This document shows positions 1-6,084 of a DNA stretch of 6,231 bases, piece after piece (the stretch's first letter is position 1; each line of letters begins with the position of its first letter). Both the position numbers and the translations under genes were made by a program. Under the pieces are notes generated by a model. The model ran no database searches, was not told the DNA's origin, and saw only the letters and a program-made list of their open reading frames with translations. Source of the DNA: Clostridia bacterium (lineage in GTDB: Bacteria; Bacillota; Clostridia; Oscillospirales; RGIG577); the NCBI GenBank assembly GCA_017419325.1, contig JAFOLN010000019.1:1-6231 (forward strand). Reading direction: 5' to 3'.

Positions 1-1035
1 ATGCGCTATCCCCATGTGGACATGGTATTCGGCACCCACACGCTTTACAGGTTTCCCGAGATACTTTTAAATACGCTTAAAAACGGAGGCCGAACCTTTG
101 ACGTTCTTGACACGAAGGGTCATATATACGAGGGCCTGCCGATACTGAGGGACAAATCCTTCAGCGCGAATATTTCCGTTATGTACGGCTGCAACAACTT
201 CTGCTCCTACTGCATCGTGCCCTATGTGCGCGGACGCGAACGCTCACGCACACCGGATATGATAAAAGAGGAGATAAAGGCGGCGCTTAAGTCGGGAGTG
301 CGGGAGATCGTCCTTCTGGGGCAGAACGTAAACTCCTACGGGCGCGATCTTCATGAAAGCATTGACTTTTCCGACCTTATACGACGCATAAACGATATGG
401 AGGGCGACTTTCGCATAAAGTTCATGACCTCCCACCCGAAGGACGCGACGGAAAAGCTCTTTCGCGCCATGGCCGAATGCGAAAAGGCGGCGCACCATCT
501 TCACCTGCCGTTTCAGGCGGGCGACGACAGGGTGCTTCGCGCCATGAACCGCGGATATACAAAGGAGCAGTATCTTGAAAAGCTGGCGCTTGCGCGTAAG
601 TATATGCCCGACCTTACGGTGACGAGCGACGTCATAGTGGGCTTTCCGTCGGAGACGGAGGAGGAGTTTTCAAACACGCTTTCCCTTGTAAGGGAGGGGA
701 GATTCGATATGCTCTTTACCTTCCTTTATTCAAGGCGGCCGGGCACGCCCGCGGCGGCCATGGAGGCGCAGGTGCCGCGGGAGGAGAAAAAGCGGCGCTT
801 CGATGAGCTTACTGCGCTTCAGAACGGTATATCCCTTGAGAAGAACAGGGCGCTTTTAAACAGGCGCGTGCGCGTTCTCGTCGAGGGGCAGAGCCGCACC
901 GATGAACACATGATGACTGGTCGCACGGACGGCGGCAAAATAGTGAATTTTGAGGGTTCCCATGAGCTTACGGGGCGATTTGCGGACCTTGAAATTATAA
1001 AGGCCAACACATGGTCACTATACGGTAAATTATAA
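1..1035 (+). CDS. miaB: MiaB, tRNA-2-methylthio-N6-dimethylallyladenosine synthase (5'-truncated)
   Basis: MiaB is a radical-SAM methylthiotransferase that turns i6A37 into ms2i6A37 in tRNAs reading UNN codons; it acts in the cytoplasm with two [4Fe-4S] clusters. Seen here (residues numbered from base 1): a VFGTHTLYRFPE stretch at 9-20, typical of the link after the N-terminal UPF0004 domain; the radical-SAM CxxxCxxC motif at C64, C68 and C71, followed by IVPYVRGRERSR; LLGQNVNSYG at 105-114; HLPFQAGDDRVLRAMNRGYT at 168-187; DVIVGFPSETEEEF at 210-223; YSRRPGTPAA at 243-252; and a C-terminal TRAM domain from about 285 to 344 ending in TWSLYG. The family is usually about 440-510 residues, so roughly the first 95-150 residues, with the three auxiliary-cluster cysteines, lie outside the window. 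The ATG at base 1 is an internal methionine, not the start. The FQAGDD stretch differs from the QSGS seen in many homologues but is a plausible variant. No terminator separates it from the next gene, 32 bases downstream, so the two are probably cotranscribed. Confidence 0.96.
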   Translation: MRYPHVDMVFGTHTLYRFPEILLNTLKNGGRTFDVLDTKGHIYEGLPILRDKSFSANISVMYGCNNFCSYCIVPYVRGRERSRTPDMIKEEIKAALKSGVREIVLLGQNVNSYGRDLHESIDFSDLIRRINDMEGDFRIKFMTSHPKDATEKLFRAMAECEKAAHHLHLPFQAGDDRVLRAMNRGYTKEQYLEKLALARKYMPDLTVTSDVIVGFPSETEEEFSNTLSLVREGRFDMLFTFLYSRRPGTPAAAMEAQVPREEKKRRFDELTALQNGISLEKNRALLNRRVRVLVEGQSRTDEHMMTGRTDGGKIVNFEGSHELTGRFADLEIIKANTWSLYGKL

Positions 1036-1050
1036 AAAAAACTATATAAC

Positions 1051-1057
1051 GAAAGGA
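1051..1057 (+). promoter_or_regulatory. Ribosome binding site of the ylbF-like gene
   Basis: GAAAGGA lies 10 bases before the ATG at 1068 and matches the Shine-Dalgarno core AAGGA. It sits in an AT-rich gap after the miaB stop. A second in-frame ATG at 1074 is 6 bases further away, so the spacing favours the first. Confidence 0.7.
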
Positions 1058-1067
1058 ATTTTAAAAA

Positions 1068-1457
1068 ATGTCGATGGATCTTATTTTATCTAAGGCGGTA
1101 GAAATAGGCGAGCTTATGAGAGAGACCGAGCAAGTCAAGAGGCTTCTCGCGGCAAACGAGGCATTCGAGGCCGATGAGGCTCTCCGCGACAAGGTGGGCA
1201 GCTTTGAGATGCAGCGCCAGAAGCTCGTTCAGATGCAGAACGACGGCGCGGCCAACGAAGAGATGGAGGCGCAGAACTCTCAGATAATGAGCATATATGA
1301 GGAGATAATGGCAAACCCCGTTATGGTTGACATGACCGACGCCAACAACGAGGTACAGCAGATAATGAACTACATCGTGCGCACCATAAGCTCCTGCTTT
1401 GCGGGTCAAAGCGACGGCTGCAGCGGAGACTGCTCCGGCTGCGGCGGCTGCCACTGA
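1068..1457 (+). CDS. YlbF/YmcA (Ric) family protein with cysteine-rich tail
   Basis: This 129-residue protein is mostly predicted helix (residues 3-105, rich in E, Q, M, A and N), with the pattern of the YlbF/YmcA (Com_YlbF) family: an N-terminal AVEIGELMRETEQVKRL helix, a central KVGSFEMQRQKL helix and a late EEIMANPVM..VQQIMNYI segment. The position directly after miaB matches ymcA (ricA) of Bacillus subtilis. There RicA, RicF and RicT form a complex that binds [4Fe-4S] clusters and influences RNase Y-dependent mRNA maturation, competence, biofilm and sporulation. The C-terminus carries five cysteines at 110, 118, 122, 125 and 128 (CSGDCSGCGGCH at 118-129), which would suit Fe-S ligation; that is inference from the family. 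Whether it is the RicA or the RicF counterpart cannot be told from sequence alone, so no symbol is given. There is no signal peptide or membrane segment. The start at 1068 has a Shine-Dalgarno; an ATG two codons later is possible. It is probably cotranscribed with miaB and followed by a terminator. Confidence 0.85.
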   Translation: MSMDLILSKAVEIGELMRETEQVKRLLAANEAFEADEALRDKVGSFEMQRQKLVQMQNDGAANEEMEAQNSQIMSIYEEIMANPVMVDMTDANNEVQQIMNYIVRTISSCFAGQSDGCSGDCSGCGGCH

Positions 1458-1465
1458 GAATATAT

Positions 1466-1495
1466 GCGGGCGGGGGCAAGCCCTGCCCGCTTTTT
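1466..1495 (+). terminator. Intrinsic terminator after the ylbF-like gene
   Basis: Bases 1466-1475 (GCGGGCGGGG) pair with 1481-1490 (CCCTGCCCGC) to form a 10-bp GC-rich stem with one G-T pair and a 5-base loop, GCAAG. The stem is followed at once by TTTTT (1491-1495). It starts 8 bases after the stop codon and reads as a classic rho-independent terminator on the + strand. There is no A-run on the other side, so it should not act in the reverse direction. It appears to end, or attenuate, the miaB-ylbF transcript. Confidence 0.85.
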
Positions 1496-1514
1496 CTTAA
1501 ATCACACCTTTTTC

Positions 1515-1521
1515 GGGAGGA
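1515..1521 (+). promoter_or_regulatory. Ribosome binding site fixing the TTG start of mutS
   Basis: GGGAGGA is a near-perfect Shine-Dalgarno, with GGAGG ending 7 bases before the TTG at 1528. The reading frame has a TAA at 1498-1500 and no ATG or GTG between that stop and the TTG. The first in-frame ATG (1552) has no comparable site, so the TTG is the best start. Confidence 0.85.
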
Positions 1522-1527
1522 ATTTCA

Positions 1528-4131
1528 TTGAGCGGTGAAAAGTCATCGAAAATGACTCCGATAATGGAGCAATATTACAGACTCAAGGCGGAGCATAAGG
1601 ATCATCTGCTCTTTTTCAGACTGGGCGATTTTTATGAAATGTTCTTCGAGGACGCCGACGTTGCCGCCCGTGAGCTTAAGCTTACGCTGACGGGCAGAAA
1701 ATGGGGACAGGGCGTGCGCGCGCCCATGTGCGGCGTGCCGTACCACAGCGCGGAGAGCTACATAAAGCGGCTCATAGAAAAGGGCTACAAGGTGGCCGTG
1801 TGCGAGCAGACCACCGACCCGAAGCAGTCGAAGGGTCTCGTTGAGCGCGAGGTCATCCGCGTGGTAACGCCGGGAACGCTTATAGAGGATCCCCTTGTCG
1901 CCGCCTCCGACAACAACTTCATCGCGGCCGTATATACGTCGCCCGCGTCGTCGGGCGCGGCCTTCTGCGACATTTCCACGGGCGAGATGCACGTCTGCCG
2001 CTTCGAGGGCGAAAATGAGCAGAGCGTATGCGACACGCTTTATAAATTCCTGCCGAAAGAGGTGCTTTTAAACAAGGGCGGGGCGATGAACCGCGCCCTT
2101 ATGCAGTTTTCAAAAACGAGGCTCAATGTAACGGGCGAGGAGATGTTCGTGGTGCCCGACGCCGTTATGGCGGTAAACGCCGTGAAGGCGCAGTTCGGCG
2201 GCGCGATGCCCGAAGAGATTACGCGCCCGGACGCGCGGGGCGCCGCGTGCGCGGCTCATATGCTCATTTTGTACCTTACGGACACGCAGAGAGGCGCGCT
2301 TTCGAACCTTACGAACATATCGTTTTTTGAGACCGACGAATATATGGCCATCGATATGTCAACCATGCGAAACCTTGAGCTTACCGAGGCCATGCGCGGC
2401 GACAGGCGCGGCTCGCTTCTGTGGGTGCTGGACCTTTCCCGCACTCCCATGGGGCGAAGGCTTATAAAAAAGCGCATAGAGATGCCGCTTCTGGACCCCG
2501 CGCGCATAAACGCGCGCCTTGACGCGGTGGAGGAGCTTCACCGCGCCCCGTATGTCCTGGGCGAGGTGTCGGACGCGCTGGACGAGGTATATGACATTGA
2601 GAGACTAATGTCGAAGGTCGCGTACCAGAGGGCGAACGCCCGCGACCTTAATGCGCTGGCCCGCTCCCTTTCGTGCATACCGGGCATAAAGGAGACGCTC
2701 TCTTCGCTTAAGTGCGGATACATAAAGAAGATAGACTCGGAGCTTTATGATTTAAAGGAGCTTTATACAAAAATAACGGCTGCCATCGTGGACGAGCCCT
2801 CCGTGCAGATAAAGGAGGGCGGCATAATACGCGGCGGCTTTGACGAAACGCTTGACAAGCTGCGGGACATAGGCGACAACGGAAAGAAGTATATTGCGAA
2901 GCTTGAGGCGGACGAGCGGGAGAGAACGGGCATAAAGAATTTAAAAATCGCCCACAACCGCGTGTTCGGCTATTACATCGAGGTGACCCGCTCGAACTAT
3001 GAGCTGGTGCCCGAGGGCTATATAAGAAAGCAGACGCTTGCAAACAGCGAAAGATATACAACGAAGCAGCTTCAGGAATTTGAAAATACGGTGCTGGGCG
3101 CCCACGACAGGGCGATACAGCTTGAATACGATATATTCTGCTCCCTTCGCGACGACGTGAAGGCCGAGATGCGCCGCATACAGGACATAGCCGGGGCGCT
3201 CTCAAGGCTTGACGCGGCCTGCGCCCTTGCGGAGGCGGCCTTAAAGTACAATTACACCCGCCCCGAAGTCCACACGGGGGACGAGCTTATAATAAAGGCG
3301 GGACGCCATCCCGCGGTGGAGAAGATGAACCCGTCGGACGTGTTCGTGCCGAACGACGTTTATCTCGACTGCGGCGAAAACAGAACGATGATAATAACGG
3401 GCCCCAATATGGCGGGCAAGTCAACATATATGAGACAGTGCGCCATCATAACGATAATGGCGCAGATGGGCTCCTTCGTGCCGGCAGAGTACGCAAAGAT
3501 TGGCCTTGCGGACAAGGTGTTCGTCCGCGCGGGCGCGTCTGACGACCTGTCGGCGGGACAGTCCACCTTCATGCTTGAGATGAGCGAGGTGGCAAATATA
3601 TTAAAGCACGCAACGCCCCGTTCGCTTCTCGTGTTCGACGAGATAGGCCGAGGCACCAGCACATACGACGGCATGGCAATAGCCCGCGCTGTCGTCGAGG
3701 AGGTAAACTCGAAAGAGAGGCTCGGCGCGCGCTCCATGTTTGCCACGCATTACCATGAGCTTTCCGAAATGGCAGGGGAGTTTGACGGGATAAAGAATTT
3801 CAACGTATCGGCGGTAAGAGAACACGGCACGGTGGAGTTTTTAAGAAAAGTCCGCCCCGGAGCGGCCGACGGCAGCTTCGGCGTGGAGGTCGCGGCGCTT
3901 GCGGGCGTGCCCGAGCGTGTGGTATGCCGCGCAAGAGAGGTGCTTTCGTCGCTTGAGAGCGAAACGGCCGCGAACGCAAAGAAAATGCCCGCGCCCCTCG
4001 CGCTGCCGCAGGAGTACGAGGAGTACAGAGCCGTATGCGGCGAGGTGTCGTCGCTCAATATCGACGAGCTTACGCCTATGGAGGCGCTTTCAAAGCTTTA
4101 CGAGCTTAAAAAACGACTGAAGAGGAAATAA
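1528..4131 (+). CDS. mutS: DNA mismatch repair protein MutS
   Basis: MutS binds mismatches and small loops as a dimer, then forms an ATP-dependent sliding clamp that recruits MutL. At 867 residues it has normal family length. Domains seen in order: mismatch-recognition domain I (about 10-120) opening TPIMEQYYRLK, with the mismatch-wedge motif GDFYEMF at 33-39 (F35 and E37); connector domain II (about 128-245); core and lever (about 262-570) with RRGSLLWVLDLSRTPMGRR; clamp (about 425-535) with NRVFGYYIEVT; ATPase domain V with Walker A GPNMAGKST at 625-633, the ABC-like signature DDLSAGQST at 672-680, Walker B LLVFDEIGRGTST at 700-712 (D704, E705) and the ATHYHEL switch histidine near 741. The tail 843-867 keeps the dimerisation helices (LTPMEALSKLYELKKRL). 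All catalytic residues are present, so it looks functional. Start is TTG, chosen for its Shine-Dalgarno. The next gene follows after 3 bases. The presence of the FYE motif and domain I separates it from MutS2. The tail lacks an obvious sliding-clamp motif. Confidence 0.98.
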   Translation: MSGEKSSKMTPIMEQYYRLKAEHKDHLLFFRLGDFYEMFFEDADVAARELKLTLTGRKWGQGVRAPMCGVPYHSAESYIKRLIEKGYKVAVCEQTTDPKQSKGLVEREVIRVVTPGTLIEDPLVAASDNNFIAAVYTSPASSGAAFCDISTGEMHVCRFEGENEQSVCDTLYKFLPKEVLLNKGGAMNRALMQFSKTRLNVTGEEMFVVPDAVMAVNAVKAQFGGAMPEEITRPDARGAACAAHMLILYLTDTQRGALSNLTNISFFETDEYMAIDMSTMRNLELTEAMRGDRRGSLLWVLDLSRTPMGRRLIKKRIEMPLLDPARINARLDAVEELHRAPYVLGEVSDALDEVYDIERLMSKVAYQRANARDLNALARSLSCIPGIKETLSSLKCGYIKKIDSELYDLKELYTKITAAIVDEPSVQIKEGGIIRGGFDETLDKLRDIGDNGKKYIAKLEADERERTGIKNLKIAHNRVFGYYIEVTRSNYELVPEGYIRKQTLANSERYTTKQLQEFENTVLGAHDRAIQLEYDIFCSLRDDVKAEMRRIQDIAGALSRLDAACALAEAALKYNYTRPEVHTGDELIIKAGRHPAVEKMNPSDVFVPNDVYLDCGENRTMIITGPNMAGKSTYMRQCAIITIMAQMGSFVPAEYAKIGLADKVFVRAGASDDLSAGQSTFMLEMSEVANILKHATPRSLLVFDEIGRGTSTYDGMAIARAVVEEVNSKERLGARSMFATHYHELSEMAGEFDGIKNFNVSAVREHGTVEFLRKVRPGAADGSFGVEVAALAGVPERVVCRAREVLSSLESETAANAKKMPAPLALPQEYEEYRAVCGEVSSLNIDELTPMEALSKLYELKKRLKRK
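4121..4126 (+). promoter_or_regulatory. Ribosome binding site of mutL inside the mutS 3' end
   Basis: AGAGGA lies 8 bases before the mutL ATG at 4135 and within the last codons of mutS. With only 3 bases between the mutS stop and the mutL start, ribosomes finishing mutS can restart on mutL, which indicates translational coupling. Confidence 0.75.
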
Positions 4132-4134
4132 AAA

Positions 4135-6057
4135 ATGGGCAGGATAAAGGTACTTGACAAGCATCTGGCTTCGCTTATCGCTGCCGGAGAGGTAGTTGGC
4201 AGAAGCGGCTCCGTCATAAAGGAGCTTGTCGAAAACTCAATAGACGCGGGCGCGGACAAAATAACCGTTGAGATAAAGGCGGGAGGCAGCGCGTTCATGC
4301 GCGTGTCCGACAACGGCTGCGGCATGAGCGAGGAGGACGCGAACGTCTGCCTTCTTCGCCACGCGACAAGCAAGCTTGCCGATGAAACGGGGCTTGAGGC
4401 CATAACGAGCCTCGGCTTTCGCGGAGAGGCGCTGTCGTCAATCTGCGCCGTTTCCCGCATGGAGATAATGACGAAGACCGAGGAGGACGAGACGGGCGTT
4501 CATCTCTGCGCAGAGGGCGGCGAGGTCACGTCCGTGTCGAAGGCGGGCTGCCCCACGGGCACCACCGTCATCGTCCGCGACCTTTTTTACAACACGCCCG
4601 CGCGTCTCAAATTCTTAAAGCGCGACTCTGCAGAGGCGGCGCATATTTCCGACATAATGGCGCGAATCGCGCTGGGCAGCCCCGATATTGCCTTCAGGCT
4701 TATACGCGACGGCAATACGGTGCTTCAGACATACGGCGACGGAGAGCTTAAGAATGCCGTTTACGCCGTATGGGGCAAAAAGATGCTCGACGGCATGACG
4801 GCCGTCGACTACGAACGCTCCGGCATAAGAGTCCGCGGTCTTGCCTGCGCGCCCTATGCCGCAAAGAACAACAGATCGTTTCAGAATTTTTACATAAACG
4901 GACGCTTCGTGCGCTCAAAGCTTCTTTCGGCGGCGCTTGCGGAGGCGTATTCGCCCAATCTCTTCACGGGGAAGTTCCCCGCGGCCGTGCTCCATATAGA
5001 GCTTGCGCCGTCGGCGGTGGACGTAAACGTGGACCCGGAAAAGCTGACCGTGAAGTTTTCAAACGAGCGCGACCTTTTCGACGCCGTGTATTTCGCGGTA
5101 AAGAGCGCCCTTTCGGAAAGCGGCGTAAAGCACGCGCATTTTGCGCCGAAGCGGCCGGAGCCACGAGACGAGCTTACCCCGGTTCAGACGGTGTTCGTCT
5201 CGCCGCGCCAGGAGGACGAGAAGGCGACGCAGGCCGTTTTAAGACAGGAAAACAGAAGCTTTGCAAGGGATGCGTCCGGCGGCGCGCTTTTCGTGCCCGA
5301 CATGGCCGCGCCCGAAGAAAAAGCCCCCGGGGATGAGGCCGTGGACACGGCGGTGAACCGCGTATACATCTTTTCGCCGGGAGTCCCGGCGGAGGCGGAT
5401 AAAGAGCCGCAGGCCGGGGAAACGGTGACGGCGCGGGAGGATTATCTTCCAGAGGCGGCCGCGCCCGTGACGGAAGAAACCGAGGAGCCGCCCCGCGACA
5501 TATTCATCGTGGGCGAGCTTTACTCAACATACATAATAGCCCAGAGCGGCGACATAACGTACATCATAGACAAGCACGCCGCCCATGAGCGAATAATCTT
5601 CGAGAGCATACGAAACAGGGGCGAGGCCTCGTCGCAGCTTCTTCTCGCGCCCGAGAGCATAACGCTTTCGGCGGGAGACTTCGAGCTTCTCATGTCCGGC
5701 AGGGACGCGCTTTCCGACATGGGCTTCGACATAGAAGACTTCGGCGGCAGCACCGCGCTTGTGCGCGCCGTGCCGCTGGACGCGGCTGACGCCGACATAG
5801 AGAGCCTTCTTTACGAGCTTATAGCCGACATGGAGCGCGCCCAGGGCAGGATGACCCCCTCCGTTGTTGAGGAAATGCTTAAAACGGTGGCCTGCAAGGC
5901 GGCCATAAAGGCGGGATACGTGACCTCGAAAAGAGAGATGGAGGAGCTCTCGCGCCTCGTTCTTTCGGACGCAAGATACAGATACTGCCCCCACGGCAGA
6001 CCGACATACCTGAAGCTTACGAACGACGATTTAAAAAAACAATTCTCGCGCACATAG
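4135..6057 (+). CDS. mutL: DNA mismatch repair endonuclease MutL
   Basis: MutL is recruited by MutS and, in bacteria without MutH, nicks the new strand under control of the sliding clamp. At 640 residues it has normal length. N-terminal GHKL ATPase (about 1-200): IAAGEVV at 15-21, KELVENSIDAG at 29-39 (catalytic E30, Mg-binding N34), DNGCGM at 59-64, RHATSK at 75-80, SLGFRGEAL at 92-100, and LFYNTPARLKFL at 150-161. The S5-fold transducer (about 205-330) has FYINGRFVRSKLLSAAL and K303 in place of the ATP-contacting lysine. A variable linker rich in P, E and A covers about 331-452. The C-terminal domain has the endonuclease motif DKHAAHERIIFE at 479-490 (the DQHAxxExxxxE motif with K for Q), a likely clamp-binding QLLLAP at 501-506, ACKAAIKAG at 586-594 and CPHGRPT at 618-624, which supply the zinc-binding residues. 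Two conserved spots are altered: residues 22-25 read GRSG where ERPA is usual, and VNVDP (298-301 region) replaces VNVHP. It is coupled to mutS. Confidence 0.97.
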   Translation: MGRIKVLDKHLASLIAAGEVVGRSGSVIKELVENSIDAGADKITVEIKAGGSAFMRVSDNGCGMSEEDANVCLLRHATSKLADETGLEAITSLGFRGEALSSICAVSRMEIMTKTEEDETGVHLCAEGGEVTSVSKAGCPTGTTVIVRDLFYNTPARLKFLKRDSAEAAHISDIMARIALGSPDIAFRLIRDGNTVLQTYGDGELKNAVYAVWGKKMLDGMTAVDYERSGIRVRGLACAPYAAKNNRSFQNFYINGRFVRSKLLSAALAEAYSPNLFTGKFPAAVLHIELAPSAVDVNVDPEKLTVKFSNERDLFDAVYFAVKSALSESGVKHAHFAPKRPEPRDELTPVQTVFVSPRQEDEKATQAVLRQENRSFARDASGGALFVPDMAAPEEKAPGDEAVDTAVNRVYIFSPGVPAEADKEPQAGETVTAREDYLPEAAAPVTEETEEPPRDIFIVGELYSTYIIAQSGDITYIIDKHAAHERIIFESIRNRGEASSQLLLAPESITLSAGDFELLMSGRDALSDMGFDIEDFGGSTALVRAVPLDAADADIESLLYELIADMERAQGRMTPSVVEEMLKTVACKAAIKAGYVTSKREMEELSRLVLSDARYRYCPHGRPTYLKLTNDDLKKQFSRT

Positions 6058-6074
6058 GCGCGGCCGAAGATTTC

Positions 6075-6083
6075 TGGTATAAT
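6075..6083 (+). promoter_or_regulatory. Perfect extended -10 sequence at the miaA start (possible promoter)
   Basis: TGGTATAAT matches the extended -10 consensus TGnTATAAT exactly and ends one base before the miaA ATG. Seventeen bases upstream, 6055-6060 (TAGGCG) matches the -35 consensus at only three of six positions, which an extended -10 can tolerate. A transcript from it would start near 6089-6091, inside the miaA coding sequence, so it could not supply the annotated miaA start. It could serve genes further downstream or be a chance match. Confidence 0.35.
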
Positions 6084-6084
6084 T

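Noticed and set aside
1..3. ATG at base 1 as the start of miaB
   Set aside because: The following residues (RYPHVDMVFGTH) match the region after the N-terminal domain of MiaB, so this methionine is internal and the true start is upstream of the window.
989..1024. TTGAAA with a TATACG further down as a promoter for the ylbF-like gene
   Set aside because: The spacer is about 24 bases and the -10 match is weak; the gene is better explained by transcription from upstream of miaB.
1327..1366. TTGACA (1327-1332) and GATAAT (1361-1366) inside the ylbF-like gene as a mutS promoter
   Set aside because: The spacer is 28 bases, far from the usual 16-18, and no -10 match lies at the right distance from TTGACA.
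1086..1454. Open frame of 122 codons opposite the ylbF-like gene
   Set aside because: It mirrors the YlbF-like coding sequence almost exactly, has no Shine-Dalgarno of note and a biased alanine/valine/leucine/histidine product. The + strand reading has the family pattern and a ribosome binding site.
2708..3205. Open frame of 165 codons on the - strand within mutS
   Set aside because: It lies fully opposite conserved MutS core and clamp sequence, has a low-complexity arginine/serine/proline-rich product with no recognisable domain, and is explained by GC-rich codon structure.
4770..5336. Open frame of 188 codons on the + strand in another frame of mutL
   Set aside because: The product is an arginine/glycine/alanine-rich string without motifs, typical of an out-of-frame reading of GC-rich sequence, and the MutL frame here has clear conserved motifs.
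5524..5994. Open frame of 156 codons on the - strand opposite the MutL C-terminal domain
   Set aside because: It is opposite the endonuclease and zinc motifs of MutL, and its product shows no known motif.
6046..6063. Small hairpin (CGCGC with GCGCG) around the mutL stop as a terminator
   Set aside because: The stem is only 5-6 bp and no T-run follows, so it is not a credible intrinsic terminator.
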